From assembly GCF_024220515.1 (NCBI RefSeq), contig NZ_JAMXOT010000201.1, positions 1-39,701 of the forward strand: DNA of 39,701 nt. The letters are read 5' to 3'. Source of the stretch: Oscillatoria sp. HE19RPO. GTDB taxonomy: Bacteria > Cyanobacteriota > Cyanobacteriia > Cyanobacteriales > Laspinemataceae. Position 1 is the stretch's first letter; every line of letters begins with the position of its first letter. Position numbers and translations under genes: made by a program. The notes beneath the pieces were generated by a model, which was not told where the DNA came from, searched no databases, and was given only the letters and a program-made list of their open reading frames with translations. Shown here one piece after another: positions 26,522 through 35,920 of this stretch.

Positions 26522-28420
26522 TTAGGACACTCCCCCTGGGTCGGTGGTGGATTGCACCAGGGGGAGTTCGATGACGAACTCTGCGCCTTGATCGGGGGTG
26601 GAATTGCAGGAGAGTTGTCCGCCATGTTTTTGGACGACTATCTGGTAACTAATCGAGAGTCCCAATCCTCTGCCTTTGCCGACGGGTTTGGTGGTGAAGA
26701 AGGGGTCAAATAAGCGCGATCGCCCCGATTCGCCGATCCCGGGCCCATTATCTTTAATCCGAATCAACAGGGTTTGGCGATCGGTTAACTCCGTAGAAAT
26801 CCAAATCGATGGCACGAACTCAGGGGCGTTGGGATTGGCTTTCTGAGCTTTGAGGCGACTGGGTAAAATATCGCTTAAAACATCAATGGCATTATTTAAG
26901 AGGTTAAAAAACACTTGGTTGAGTTCGCCTGGATAACAGAGAATCGGCGGGATTTTTCCATAGTCTTTAATCAATTCAATCTCTGTCTCATCCGTTATTG
27001 TAAATCGGTGTTTCAATAAAATCAAGGTAGTCTCTAAGTTTTCATGAATATCAACTTTTTTAACTCCCGTTTCATCCATGAGCGAAAATTTTCGCAAAGA
27101 CAAAACAATTTGATTGATTCGCTCTGCTCCGGCGGCAATTGAAGTCATCATTTTTCTTAAATCTTTAGTTAAAAAATCAAAATCCAACTCTTCCATGACT
27201 TCGCTTACTCTCTCATTGGGTGGATGTTCTTGTTGATAAATTTCCAGAAGATTGACTAAGCTAGAAATGGCACTTTGAACATGAGAGATATTTCCATAGA
27301 TAAAATTAACTGGATTATTAATTTCATGAGCAATTCCGGCGACTAATTGACCCAAGCCCACCATTTTTTCATTTTGAACCAATTGGACTTGAGCCTCTTG
27401 CAGATCCGTTAAGGCTTGTTCGATTTTTTGCTTTTGATGGCGCATGATCGCTTCTGCCTGAAGTCTTGCCGCATCAGCCTGTTTGCGGGAGGAAATATCC
27501 CGGGCGATCGCCAGCACCTCTGATGGGCCACTTTTGACATAGCGAACCTCATAAGAAACCCACCGCTCTTGATTTTTATCTCGTTGAATATACTCCGCAA
27601 GCTGGAGTTCTGAAGTCAGGAGGGTTTGCTGCACATAATGCATAATCCAAATGGCTAAATCATTGGATAACACCTCATTAATATGCTTTCCTACAAAACT
27701 AGAATCAGCAGCTAACGATTCAGAAATTGGAAAAATAGTTTGAGTCAAATCCTGACTCTTTTGGCGACCATTACCGGGCTGATTTCCTGAACTCTCTTCA
27801 AACTCTTCGGAACCCGCTAAAGAGGGGCTACGATAATCTAAGAAAAATCCATCATCGCCAATGCGAAACATCACATCAGGAATTGCATTGACCAATGCCA
27901 GATTTTTGGCTTCACTGAGTTCCAGAGAGCGTTGAGCCTGTTGACGCTCACTAATTTCCTGTTCTAGGCAGAGATTTTTTTCTTGAAGATTAATCTGGAG
28001 TTGGCGTAACTGTAAGTGAGTTTGAACTCGGGATAAAACCTCGGCTTCTTGGAAGGGTTTAGAAATATAATCTACCCCTCCGGCTTCAAAGGCTTTGACT
28101 TTATCCTCAACGTCATTCAAGGCACTTAAAAAAATCACGGGAATTTGCCGAGTGGTTTCTTGCTGCTTCAAGCATTTGCAAACTTCATAACCATCCATCC
28201 CCGGCATCATGACATCCAGGAGGATTAAATCAGGCAAGGCATTTTTACAGACGGTTAACGCCATGTCTCCCTTCAAGGCTTTACAAACCCGGTAGCCATT
28301 CTCGCTCAATACAGAGGACAGCAGGCGCACGTTATCTGGAGTATCGTCCACTACCAAAATATTTGGGCGATTGTTTTGGGATTCCCGAGATTTATTTAAT
28401 TCGCTGAGAGCGTAATTCAT
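26522..28420 (-). CDS. REC-PAS-histidine kinase
   Basis: A 632-residue hybrid protein. An N-terminal receiver (about 20-135; D69 in LILLDVMMPGMDGYE; K121) is followed by a coiled linker (140-170), a PAS domain (about 172-312), and a histidine kinase core with phospho-histidine H365 (AGIAHEINNP), an N box (NQVFFNLLNNAID, 501-513) and G boxes (DNGPGIG 557-563; GKGRGLGLSI 581-590). It is soluble. The kinase region is of the type often found with a receiver at the front in cyanobacteria. Its ATG overlaps the stop of the upstream kinase gene (ATGA, 28417-28420), so the two are translationally coupled and probably form one phosphorelay. The final receiver of the upstream kinase or this receiver could exchange phosphate, but no dedicated output protein is adjacent. 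Confidence 0.9.
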   Translation of the reverse strand: MNYALSELNKSRESQNNRPNILVVDDTPDNVRLLSSVLSENGYRVCKALKGDMALTVCKNALPDLILLDVMMPGMDGYEVCKCLKQQETTRQIPVIFLSALNDVEDKVKAFEAGGVDYISKPFQEAEVLSRVQTHLQLRQLQINLQEKNLCLEQEISERQQAQRSLELSEAKNLALVNAIPDVMFRIGDDGFFLDYRSPSLAGSEEFEESSGNQPGNGRQKSQDLTQTIFPISESLAADSSFVGKHINEVLSNDLAIWIMHYVQQTLLTSELQLAEYIQRDKNQERWVSYEVRYVKSGPSEVLAIARDISSRKQADAARLQAEAIMRHQKQKIEQALTDLQEAQVQLVQNEKMVGLGQLVAGIAHEINNPVNFIYGNISHVQSAISSLVNLLEIYQQEHPPNERVSEVMEELDFDFLTKDLRKMMTSIAAGAERINQIVLSLRKFSLMDETGVKKVDIHENLETTLILLKHRFTITDETEIELIKDYGKIPPILCYPGELNQVFFNLLNNAIDVLSDILPSRLKAQKANPNAPEFVPSIWISTELTDRQTLLIRIKDNGPGIGESGRSRLFDPFFTTKPVGKGRGLGLSISYQIVVQKHGGQLSCNSTPDQGAEFVIELPLVQSTTDPGGVS

Positions 28421-31400
28421 GCCTCCTCCTGTTCAGTTAATTCAATAATCATTTCAAAATCAAAGTTTTTGGTTAATTCTCTCAAGGTATGAGCGAGCGG
28501 GCTCCTTTCTGCCGGAATGAATTCGAGTAATTCAAAAATTCCTTCGTCATACCCTTGACAAGCAGATTGATAAAGTTCGGTTACAAATTCCGGAGGCATT
28601 TGAGATAAATATGTTTTAATTTCATTTCGATTTAAGAGAGTTTGAGTTGAGCGTCCTTCTGGGGAATCCGGAGAAATTTCGGGTTGATGTTGATAACGAT
28701 AGCTCACGCCTAGATGAGTGGAGATTTTTTCGAGGAGGACTTCTTCTCGAAAGGGTTTGTGCAGAAAGTCATCACAACCGCAAGATAAAATTCCTTCTCG
28801 TTCTTCTTCAAAAGCGCTGGCTGTAAGGGCGATGATCACAGTCTTTTGCCCTTTCACAGTGGCTTTAATCTGTTGGGTTGCTTGGTAGCCGTCTAGGACG
28901 GGCATCCGCATATCCATACAAATCATATCGGGGTCCCAACTGGACCAGAGGGCGATCGCCTCTTGACCATTTTCGGCTTCGCGCACTTCAAAGCCAATCT
29001 CAGAAAGCAGGGTTACTAAAAACCGCCGATTATTAACCGCATCATCGACGACTAAAATCCGGTAGCGTTCCCGATCATAGTCTAACCCAATCACTCGTCT
29101 AGGAGTTTGAGCCTGGGGTTCTGGGGTGGCGTTGACTTCTACAATTTGAATCTCAAAGCTAAACATTGTCCCGACTCCCACGGTGCTGCTGACGTAAATA
29201 TCTCCTCCCATTAATTCGACAAATTTGCGACTAATCGGCAATCCTAATCCCGTCCCTTCCTGGGATTTTCGTCCAGTTTCAGTTTGGGAAAAGGGTTCAA
29301 ATAGCTTATTCATTTCTTCCGGTGCAATGCCGGTTCCCGTGTCTACGATTTCCACGCAGAGGGTAGATAGAGTTTCCGAGAGATTTAAGGCATTATGGGA
29401 AGAATGATGAGGTTGTAAATTCGGTTTGAGATAAGCCCGCAAGGTTACCCCACCAGAGTTCGTAAATTTGATAGCATTTCCTAATAGATTAATTAAAATC
29501 TGACGCAATTTACTTTCGTCAGATTTTATCATTTCTGGCAGGTTACTATCCAAGTCAAAACTCAGTTGTAAGCCTTTGCTTTGGGCTTGTACCTTGAGCA
29601 TGGCTTCTAGGTTTCTAAGCAAGGAAATCAAATGAAATGAAGTCGGGTTGAATACGGTTCTGCCCGCTTCAATTTTCGACATTTCCAGAATATCATTAAT
29701 TAAGGAGAGCAAATGTTCTCCAGCTTGATTGATAATTTTCAAGTGTTCTTGGTGTTGCGGGCTTAAGGATGAATTGCGATTCATCAGTTGAGTGAATCCT
29801 AAAATTGCATTGAGTGGGGTTCGCAATTCGTGACTCATGTTCGCGAGAAATTCACTTTTAGCTTGGTTAGCTGCATCGGCAGCGATCGCCGCTTTTTGGA
29901 GGGCTTCGGATTGCTTCTGGGTTTGTTCGAGCAATTCTGCTTGCTGTAAGGCAACCCCCAATTGATTGCCAATTTGGATGACAATCTGCCGATCGCTCGG
30001 TTGCCACTGTCGCGGGCGATCGCTTTCATAAGCGGCTAACAATCCCCAGAGTTTGGACCCGCAAAAAATCGGGACAATCATGTAAGCTCTAACCTGAAAT
30101 TCCTCTAATCTTGCTAAGTAACAAGGACTAAAGTTGCGCTGATAAATGTCTTCCACCACTAAGCAACTCTCGTCTCGGTTAAAAGCACCCCCGGTGGTCT
30201 GGATTAGGTGCGTATCGTGCCATTCTAAGCAAGAATTAATCAGCGCTTGCATCTGGCAGGTTTCCCCGGGAGCCGGTTGCCCGGATAGGTGCAGGGATTG
30301 CTGGTTTCTTTGCCGGACTGAAAGCTGTTGTGATGTGACTGCTTCGGAGACAAACTCACCACTGTAATCCGGATTAAATCGGTATATAGCAACAATATCA
30401 CAGCTTAAACATCCTTGCAATTCTTCCGTAGTTGCTGCAAAAATTGTCCCTAAATCCAGGGATTGACGAATTCGCCGGACTGCGGAAGCGACGGTTTTTT
30501 CCCGTTCGGCACTTTCCCGCAAGGCGGCTTCACTTTTTTTGAGGTTGGTAATATCTGTTGCTGTGCCTAAGAGTTGCTTAACCCTGCCATCTTCTGTTCT
30601 GGCAAAAATCGTTTCCCGAGCTAAAACAGTGCGCCATTTTCCCTGAATATTTCTCATCCGATATTCCAGTTCAAAAATGTCTCCCTCTTGAGCTTGGGAG
30701 AGGTTTTGAAAATGTTCGGGAATTTTGGCCAAGTCATCGGGGTGAATCAGGGCGATTAACAAATTATTACCCAAGTTGGAAATTTCTTCGTTAGAATAGC
30801 CCAGCATTTCGGCGATTTCTCGGTTGACATAAATATTCCGATTTTCTAAAATATCGTAAATATATAAGAAATTCGGAGAAGTGTCGGCGATTTTCTGGAC
30901 GAAGCGTTGGCTGGCTTGCAAGGCTTCTTCGGCTTTTTGACGCTCAATTAGTTCAGCCTTGGCTTGCTCGAATAGGGTGGATTGTTGAACGGCGATCGCC
31001 AGTTGTCCGGCAATCGATCGCAGGGATTCAATTTCCGAGGGATGCCATTCTCGGGTCCGTTGGCAATGATGGGCAATCAGTAAACCCCACAAATGTTGCT
31101 CTTTTAAAATTGGAATGACCAGTTTAGCCTTAATCTTGAGGGTTTTCCTTAACAGTGCTAGACAGGGTAAATGGGGGACTAAATCGGTATCTTCAATGGC
31201 TACAATTTCCCCTTGGGTGTAACGATTTCGTTCCTCTGGGCTAAACTTTTCCTGGGGAAAAGTATTCCCGTTAATCTCACGCACCAGGGGAGCGGACGAG
31301 TGGGTAACCATGATGCCGATGCCATCGGGATCAACTCGGTAGATTAACACGCGATCGGTGGATAAAAATTGGCGAACTTCATGGGCAGCCCTTGTTAAAA

Positions 31401-33627
31401 CTTCTTCTAAATTCAAGGAAGAGCGAATCCGTTCTTGGATGGCATTGAGCAATTGCTCCCGCTTGAGTTGTTGTTCCAGGGCGATTTCTGCTTGCTTGCG
31501 ATCGGTGATGTTAAAACTTGTCCCAATCAGCCGGTAAATGCGATCGCTACTGTCAAAAATTGGGCTTAAATGGGTCAGCCACCAACTCTCTTGCCCCTCT
31601 AAGGACAGCTTTTCTTCATAGGTGATCCGTTCTCTCGTTACAATGCATTGCTGATATCGCTCCATCACCTTCTCGGCGACGGCTGGAGGCAACAGTTGTT
31701 CTAAAGTAGCGCCACTCATTTCTTCCGCAGAAATCTGCAAAGTCCGTTCATGAGTGGGGTTACTATCAAAATAGCGAAAAGTCCCATCGGCCAAGACATC
31801 CACAATAAAAATTGCCGTCTCTACCCCTTCATAAATGCTGCGTAAAAACTGTTCACTTTCTCTCAGGCAGGCTTCGGCTCGAATCTGTTCACTGACATCT
31901 TCAAAATAGACGGAAATTCCATCCTTCGCGGGATAAGCATGAATTTCAAACCAGCGATTTAGGGGGGGATAAAATTCCAGGAATTCCCGGCTCATTTTTT
32001 CGGTAACAACCCGGTGGTATTCCTCATAAAATCTACCCTGCCTCGCTTCGGGAAATTCAACCCAGACACTTTGCCCAAGCAGTTCTTCTTGGGTTCTTTC
32101 AAGGAGGGTTTCAGCTTGGGAATTGATATAGGTAAATCGCCAATTGGAGTCGAGAGAAAAGAAGGCATCCTTAATACTTTCTAGAATATTCGTCACCCGA
32201 TTGGTGGCGGCTTCGGCTTCGGTGCGGGCGGCTTGTTCGCGATTAATCAGTTGCAAGCGTTCTTGTTCAGTCTGTTTGCGATCGCTGATGTCTCGGACGA
32301 TGGCTAAAATCGATTCCACCGCCCCATTGTTTCCCAACTCAGGGACAATCCGGGCAACCCACCATTTCACACCCTCTAATCCGGGCAATGCAAATTCGAG
32401 GGTCTGTTCATTCCCCGTCTCAAAGGCGTCTTGCAGCAGGTCAATCCACTGGGAGACTACGGCATCAGGGAACCCTAATTCTTGAATGGTTTTGCCGAAA
32501 ATTTCCCCACTGGGAATGCCGAACAAATTTTCCGAAGAGGGGTTAGCATAGAGATAGCGAAACTCGCGATTCAACCGCCAAATTAAATCAGGTGCGTGTT
32601 CCACTAAGGCTCTAAATTCTCGTTCCCTTTGCGCGAGGGCTGCTTCGACTCGAATGCGATCGCCAATCTCAGCCTGCAATCGGACATTTTGTGCTTTCAA
32701 TTCCGCCTCAAGGCGGGACCGTTCCTGCAATTCTTCTTCTCGAAGGGCAATTTCTTCTTGGAGGCGTTCGTTGACCTGATTTAACTCAATCACTCGGCGA
32801 TTGACTTGCTCCTCTAACACCTGTAGGCTCCTGTACATTTCAATCGGGTCGAGGGCTTCTAACAGGCTGCTTTGAGTCAGGATTCCCGCCAAATTTCCCG
32901 ATTCATTCACGACGACTAAGCGGCGAATTCCATGTTCTTCCATTAATTGATGAGCATCCCACAAGGAATCCCCAGTTTTAATCGGAAGCAATGGGGTACT
33001 CATGACCTCGGCGGCGACAATTTCTGCTAAGTTTAATTGTACAACTCGAAATTTAACGATATCCCGTTCTGTAATAATCCCCAGGGGTACTGTCCCTGAG
33101 TCTTGTTTGGCGTCAACAATGACTATACAACTGACCTGATACTGGGTCATTTTTTGGGTGATTTCCCACAAAAAAGCAGTCGGGGGTAAGTGAATCACGC
33201 GATCGCTCATCACATGAGCGACTTGCTGGAATTTTAATAAATCCGTGGGTTGAAGGACTTTGCGGATACTATTTTGAGTAATCACCCCGAGGATAGTTCC
33301 GGACTCATCAATAGCCGGTAAGTGGCGAATTTGGTGGTGGCGCAGGATTGATAACACGGAAAAAATATCCAAGTCAGCGCCAACCCCGATCCGGTGAGGA
33401 TTGCAGGTCATAATTGCTGCAACTTTGATGGTGTTGATATCCATCGCTTCGGCGGTCATTCGGACGACATCTCGTTCGGTCAAAATGCCGACTAATTGAT
33501 GATTGTCCACGACTAATGCACAACTGACGCGCTGCTGACTCATGAGGGCGATCGCCTCACGCACCCCGGTGTCTGGTGCGAGCCTTAACGAGTCTTTTTC
33601 AATCAGATTAATCGGGTTTAAATTCAT
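28417..33627 (-). CDS. CBS-PAS-GAF multi-sensor hybrid histidine kinase
   Basis: A very large soluble kinase (1736 residues). Four CBS motifs in two pairs (about 5-60, 70-125, 138-195, 205-260) open the protein. A coiled coil (265-335) leads to PAS units (about 336-450, 475-585, 590-712), a GAF domain (735-880), another PAS (905-1030) and a second GAF (1055-1232). The kinase core has H1266 (NMSHELRTPLNAI), an N box (1376-1388) and G boxes (DTGTGI; GTGLGL). A receiver follows (about 1522-1640, D1572 in MCMDMRMPVLDG), then a tail of about 95 residues without a clear Hpt histidine. CBS pairs usually bind adenine nucleotides, so this kinase may read energy state together with PAS/GAF signals. GAF cysteines for bilin binding are not evident, though C1169 and C1189 were not excluded. 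It leads a two-gene unit with the downstream kinase. Confidence 0.92.
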   Translation of the reverse strand: MNLNPINLIEKDSLRLAPDTGVREAIALMSQQRVSCALVVDNHQLVGILTERDVVRMTAEAMDINTIKVAAIMTCNPHRIGVGADLDIFSVLSILRHHQIRHLPAIDESGTILGVITQNSIRKVLQPTDLLKFQQVAHVMSDRVIHLPPTAFLWEITQKMTQYQVSCIVIVDAKQDSGTVPLGIITERDIVKFRVVQLNLAEIVAAEVMSTPLLPIKTGDSLWDAHQLMEEHGIRRLVVVNESGNLAGILTQSSLLEALDPIEMYRSLQVLEEQVNRRVIELNQVNERLQEEIALREEELQERSRLEAELKAQNVRLQAEIGDRIRVEAALAQREREFRALVEHAPDLIWRLNREFRYLYANPSSENLFGIPSGEIFGKTIQELGFPDAVVSQWIDLLQDAFETGNEQTLEFALPGLEGVKWWVARIVPELGNNGAVESILAIVRDISDRKQTEQERLQLINREQAARTEAEAATNRVTNILESIKDAFFSLDSNWRFTYINSQAETLLERTQEELLGQSVWVEFPEARQGRFYEEYHRVVTEKMSREFLEFYPPLNRWFEIHAYPAKDGISVYFEDVSEQIRAEACLRESEQFLRSIYEGVETAIFIVDVLADGTFRYFDSNPTHERTLQISAEEMSGATLEQLLPPAVAEKVMERYQQCIVTRERITYEEKLSLEGQESWWLTHLSPIFDSSDRIYRLIGTSFNITDRKQAEIALEQQLKREQLLNAIQERIRSSLNLEEVLTRAAHEVRQFLSTDRVLIYRVDPDGIGIMVTHSSAPLVREINGNTFPQEKFSPEERNRYTQGEIVAIEDTDLVPHLPCLALLRKTLKIKAKLVIPILKEQHLWGLLIAHHCQRTREWHPSEIESLRSIAGQLAIAVQQSTLFEQAKAELIERQKAEEALQASQRFVQKIADTSPNFLYIYDILENRNIYVNREIAEMLGYSNEEISNLGNNLLIALIHPDDLAKIPEHFQNLSQAQEGDIFELEYRMRNIQGKWRTVLARETIFARTEDGRVKQLLGTATDITNLKKSEAALRESAEREKTVASAVRRIRQSLDLGTIFAATTEELQGCLSCDIVAIYRFNPDYSGEFVSEAVTSQQLSVRQRNQQSLHLSGQPAPGETCQMQALINSCLEWHDTHLIQTTGGAFNRDESCLVVEDIYQRNFSPCYLARLEEFQVRAYMIVPIFCGSKLWGLLAAYESDRPRQWQPSDRQIVIQIGNQLGVALQQAELLEQTQKQSEALQKAAIAADAANQAKSEFLANMSHELRTPLNAILGFTQLMNRNSSLSPQHQEHLKIINQAGEHLLSLINDILEMSKIEAGRTVFNPTSFHLISLLRNLEAMLKVQAQSKGLQLSFDLDSNLPEMIKSDESKLRQILINLLGNAIKFTNSGGVTLRAYLKPNLQPHHSSHNALNLSETLSTLCVEIVDTGTGIAPEEMNKLFEPFSQTETGRKSQEGTGLGLPISRKFVELMGGDIYVSSTVGVGTMFSFEIQIVEVNATPEPQAQTPRRVIGLDYDRERYRILVVDDAVNNRRFLVTLLSEIGFEVREAENGQEAIALWSSWDPDMICMDMRMPVLDGYQATQQIKATVKGQKTVIIALTASAFEEEREGILSCGCDDFLHKPFREEVLLEKISTHLGVSYRYQHQPEISPDSPEGRSTQTLLNRNEIKTYLSQMPPEFVTELYQSACQGYDEGIFELLEFIPAERSPLAHTLRELTKNFDFEMIIELTEQEEA

Positions 33628-34397
33628 TTTATATCCAGGCTGTGTGACTTCTACTTTTATGGGATTTTACTGATTTTTTAACAGGTTTTAATTCGTTTAA
33701 TTGATTTATTTAAGGAACTAACTGCTTTTATTAATCCATGCTAAATCGGTAATTTTTTAAAATTCCCCCCAGGGATGGGTTGACTATTTTTCTCCAGATA
33801 GAGCCTAGTTTAATTTTGTATAGACCCCGGCGAGCGACTTGAGAGGGAAGTAAAGCCAAGCTAAAAATTTTTCAATATATTTTAATTTACTAGATCCTGA
33901 CAAGGTGTTTTACATATCTTTACAATTCTTAGGGTACGGCCAATCGGGAATTAAGGGGGTCAGGGACCTGAACGGGTGGGACGGAATTCGACTATTGTGA
34001 TTTGCTCGATTCCCTCTATCAGCGCGTCTCCATCCTTCTGACATCCTGCACCGGGGTAACTCTGTTAATTAGAGTAGCCAGTTCAACCGGGTTGGACCAA
34101 TTTAAAACAGTAATTATACAGGATAAAGCCCTTTTTGACAAATTCTTTTCCCTCCGCTTTATCGGCAAAAATTTTGATTGGGGAAGGAAGGCCCTGCCTA
34201 TTGCTCCATCCCCGAAATTCTGCGTAATAAATCCCCCGGATATTGGCCTAAAAAACAAAAAATTCCCAGAAAAAACCCACACCGAATGCAGGGTGTGGCT
34301 ACAGGGACAAAGCCCCCAGGCCCAAAGGAAGAGACAACCGGCTTTTAAAAATTGGATTGGGCCTAATTTTAAAGCGGCTTTCAGAGGGGGAGGTTGA
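33628..34397. other. 770-bp region upstream of the large kinase gene
   Basis: AT-rich from 33650 to 33930, where the kinase promoter probably lies; no ribosome site stands out before the ATG at 33627. Frames at 34002-34397 (plus) and 34019-34483 (minus) look like chance. A terminator for the minus-strand gene at 34398 lies at 34270-34298. Confidence 0.5.
34270..34298 (-). terminator. Rho-independent terminator (minus strand)
   Basis: Read on the minus strand, ccacacc and ggtgtgg (34298-34292 and 34283-34277) pair around an 8-nt loop and are followed by a run of Ts (complement of 34270-34275). It lies about 100 bp after the stop of the small membrane protein gene. Confidence 0.75.
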
Positions 34398-34763
34398 CTA
34401 CGGATTGAATGAGGAGGGAGCCAGGGGTCCCCTGGTTTTGACCCCTGGAGAACATCGCAGGACCTTAGCCCGATAGGAGACAAAGGTCATGGCTGCTGCG
34501 ATCCCGGCTCCGACAGTGAGCAGGGTGAGGATGGTCGTAACAATGTTTAATACACATAAGGTCGAGAGGGCCGTTGAGGTGGCGATAGAGGCCCAAGCGG
34601 ATAATACATCCAGAGTATAGGTAAGGATGAGCAAGAGGAGGGTAATCACGATCGCACTTAGGGCGCGACGCTGTAGGGTGTGGATTCGTTCTGCGGCCTG
34701 GTTTACTGGATTGGTTAGGGGTTCCAGGGAATGTAATGGGGCTGGGGTCGCCTTGACAGTCAT
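34398..34763 (-). CDS. Small hypothetical membrane protein
   Basis: A 121-residue protein I do not recognise. After a polar N terminus (1-33) there are two strongly hydrophobic stretches (about 36-58 and 65-93, possibly splitting the second into a longer helix), then a short basic/polar tail. No catalytic motif or signal-peptide cleavage site is visible. The ATG has a good ribosome site (aaagga, about 9 nt upstream), and a terminator follows, which together support a real gene. It lies 167 bp downstream of the TPR gene on the same strand, but a HIP1-type hairpin between them suggests separate transcripts. Confidence 0.55.
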   Translation of the reverse strand: MTVKATPAPLHSLEPLTNPVNQAAERIHTLQRRALSAIVITLLLLILTYTLDVLSAWASIATSTALSTLCVLNIVTTILTLLTVGAGIAAAMTFVSYRAKVLRCSPGVKTRGPLAPSSFNP

Positions 34764-34868
34764 AAAGATTATCCTTTGCAGACAAGGAACATTTTGAAAG
34801 TTGGAGTGAATCCGGTGAACAATTGATACTTGACAAAAATGGCGAGTTATACAGGCTCATTCTTGGAG

Positions 34869-34915
34869 GGCGATCGCATCAGGTTCGGGAAACCCATTGC
34901 TCTGATGCGATCGCC
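34869..34915. terminator. HIP1-bearing hairpin after the TPR gene
   Basis: ggcgatcgcatcag (34869-34882) and ctgatgcgatcgcc (34902-34915) are perfectly complementary over 14 bp with a 19-nt loop, directly after the stop of the TPR gene (minus strand). There is no T run, so termination is inferred from position only. Confidence 0.55.
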
Positions 34916-34930
34916 GGACTCTGAACCCGA

Positions 34931-35362
34931 TTAGTTGCTGAGGTCCGGAAGGGTTAAGGCTTGAGGAGAATTCGGCGCATTCAAGTCCCGCAGATATTGT
35001 TGTGCCAGCAAATAACCGATTTGATTCTGGTTCTGACGGTAAACTTGGGCGGCTTGTTGTAAGTCGGCGATCGCCGCTTGAATTTCCCCTTGATAAGCCT
35101 GAGCCTGTCCTCGGATCAGATAGGCATTGCCTAAACCCGGTTCGATATCGAGCGCCCGGTTGGCATGGAAAATGGCATTGTGATAATCTCCCACTTCTAG
35201 GGCCTCTTCTGCGAGCACTACAAAGTCATAAGAATCGACTTCAATCACACTCTGGGATTGCCGGGAAGAAGGCTCAGATAAATTTTCTGCGATCGCCGGT
35301 GGGGCTATCCCCAGTCCTAAACTAATCGCTAAAACAGTAACTATATTATAAATGCCTTTCAT
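34931..35362 (-). CDS. Secreted TPR-repeat protein
   Basis: A 143-residue protein with a clear Sec signal peptide (about 1-25; hydrophobic VTVLAISLGLGIA, cleavage expected after AIA). The mature part has at least two tetratricopeptide repeats (about 48-115; YDFVVLAEEALEVGDYHNAI, ANRALDIEPGLGNAYLIRG, then AYQGEIQAAIADLQQAAQVY). It probably works as a protein-binding adaptor in the periplasm or thylakoid lumen. The ATG is preceded by aaggag at ideal spacing. No enzymatic domain is present and its partner is unknown. Small lumenal/periplasmic TPR proteins of this kind are common in cyanobacteria. Confidence 0.8.
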   Translation of the reverse strand: MKGIYNIVTVLAISLGLGIAPPAIAENLSEPSSRQSQSVIEVDSYDFVVLAEEALEVGDYHNAIFHANRALDIEPGLGNAYLIRGQAQAYQGEIQAAIADLQQAAQVYRQNQNQIGYLLAQQYLRDLNAPNSPQALTLPDLSN

Positions 35363-35920
35363 GGATTTTCTCCTTAATTTTTGTCTCTTCAGTTCACCGA
35401 TCGCAGGGCCTCAAACTCTGAACTTCTTGGGCTTTGAACTCTACCTGTGCGATGGCAATGAACACCCTGAAGACCCGCAATTTTAAGTTAAGTCCTAGTA
35501 AAATTTGTTAAGAATTTTTAAATAGTGCAGGTCGCTTACTGAGGTAATCGAGAGTTTCCTGGACTTAGGGTTCAAGGGCTGTGGCCCGAGGCTGGGTGAT
35601 TATTATCCGATCTTCATCAGTAATTCGCTCTGTTAGTCCGAGGGAACTAAACCCGCTGATTAATTGATGTGATTACTCCGATATTTCGAGTTACCTTAGC
35701 TTCTATTATCTCAACATGACTACACTTAAGGCTCCCCCCCAGGGCAGAGATTCACAGGAATAGAGGGGAGAGAATCGCTCTATCATTTGGGTTAACAACA
35801 ATCGAAAAATTTCAAAGATTAAAGGGTGGGGGAGTTTTCCTTCCCACTGCTCAACTCCTGAGCGGGAGTTGATTGATGAAAATATTAATAAATATTAACT
35901 AACCTGAGAAATAGCGATCG
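35363..35920. other. 558-bp gap between the TPR gene and the muramidase gene
   Basis: No frame of note. AT-rich patches at 35480-35525 and 35880-35900 and a six-bp hairpin caactc/gagttg at about 35850-35869 (downstream of the minus-strand muramidase gene) are all that I see. Confidence 0.5.

Noticed and set aside
34019-34483. 154-codon minus-strand gene overlapping the small membrane protein gene
   Set aside because: It overlaps the better supported frame at 34398-34763 and runs through that gene's terminator hairpin.
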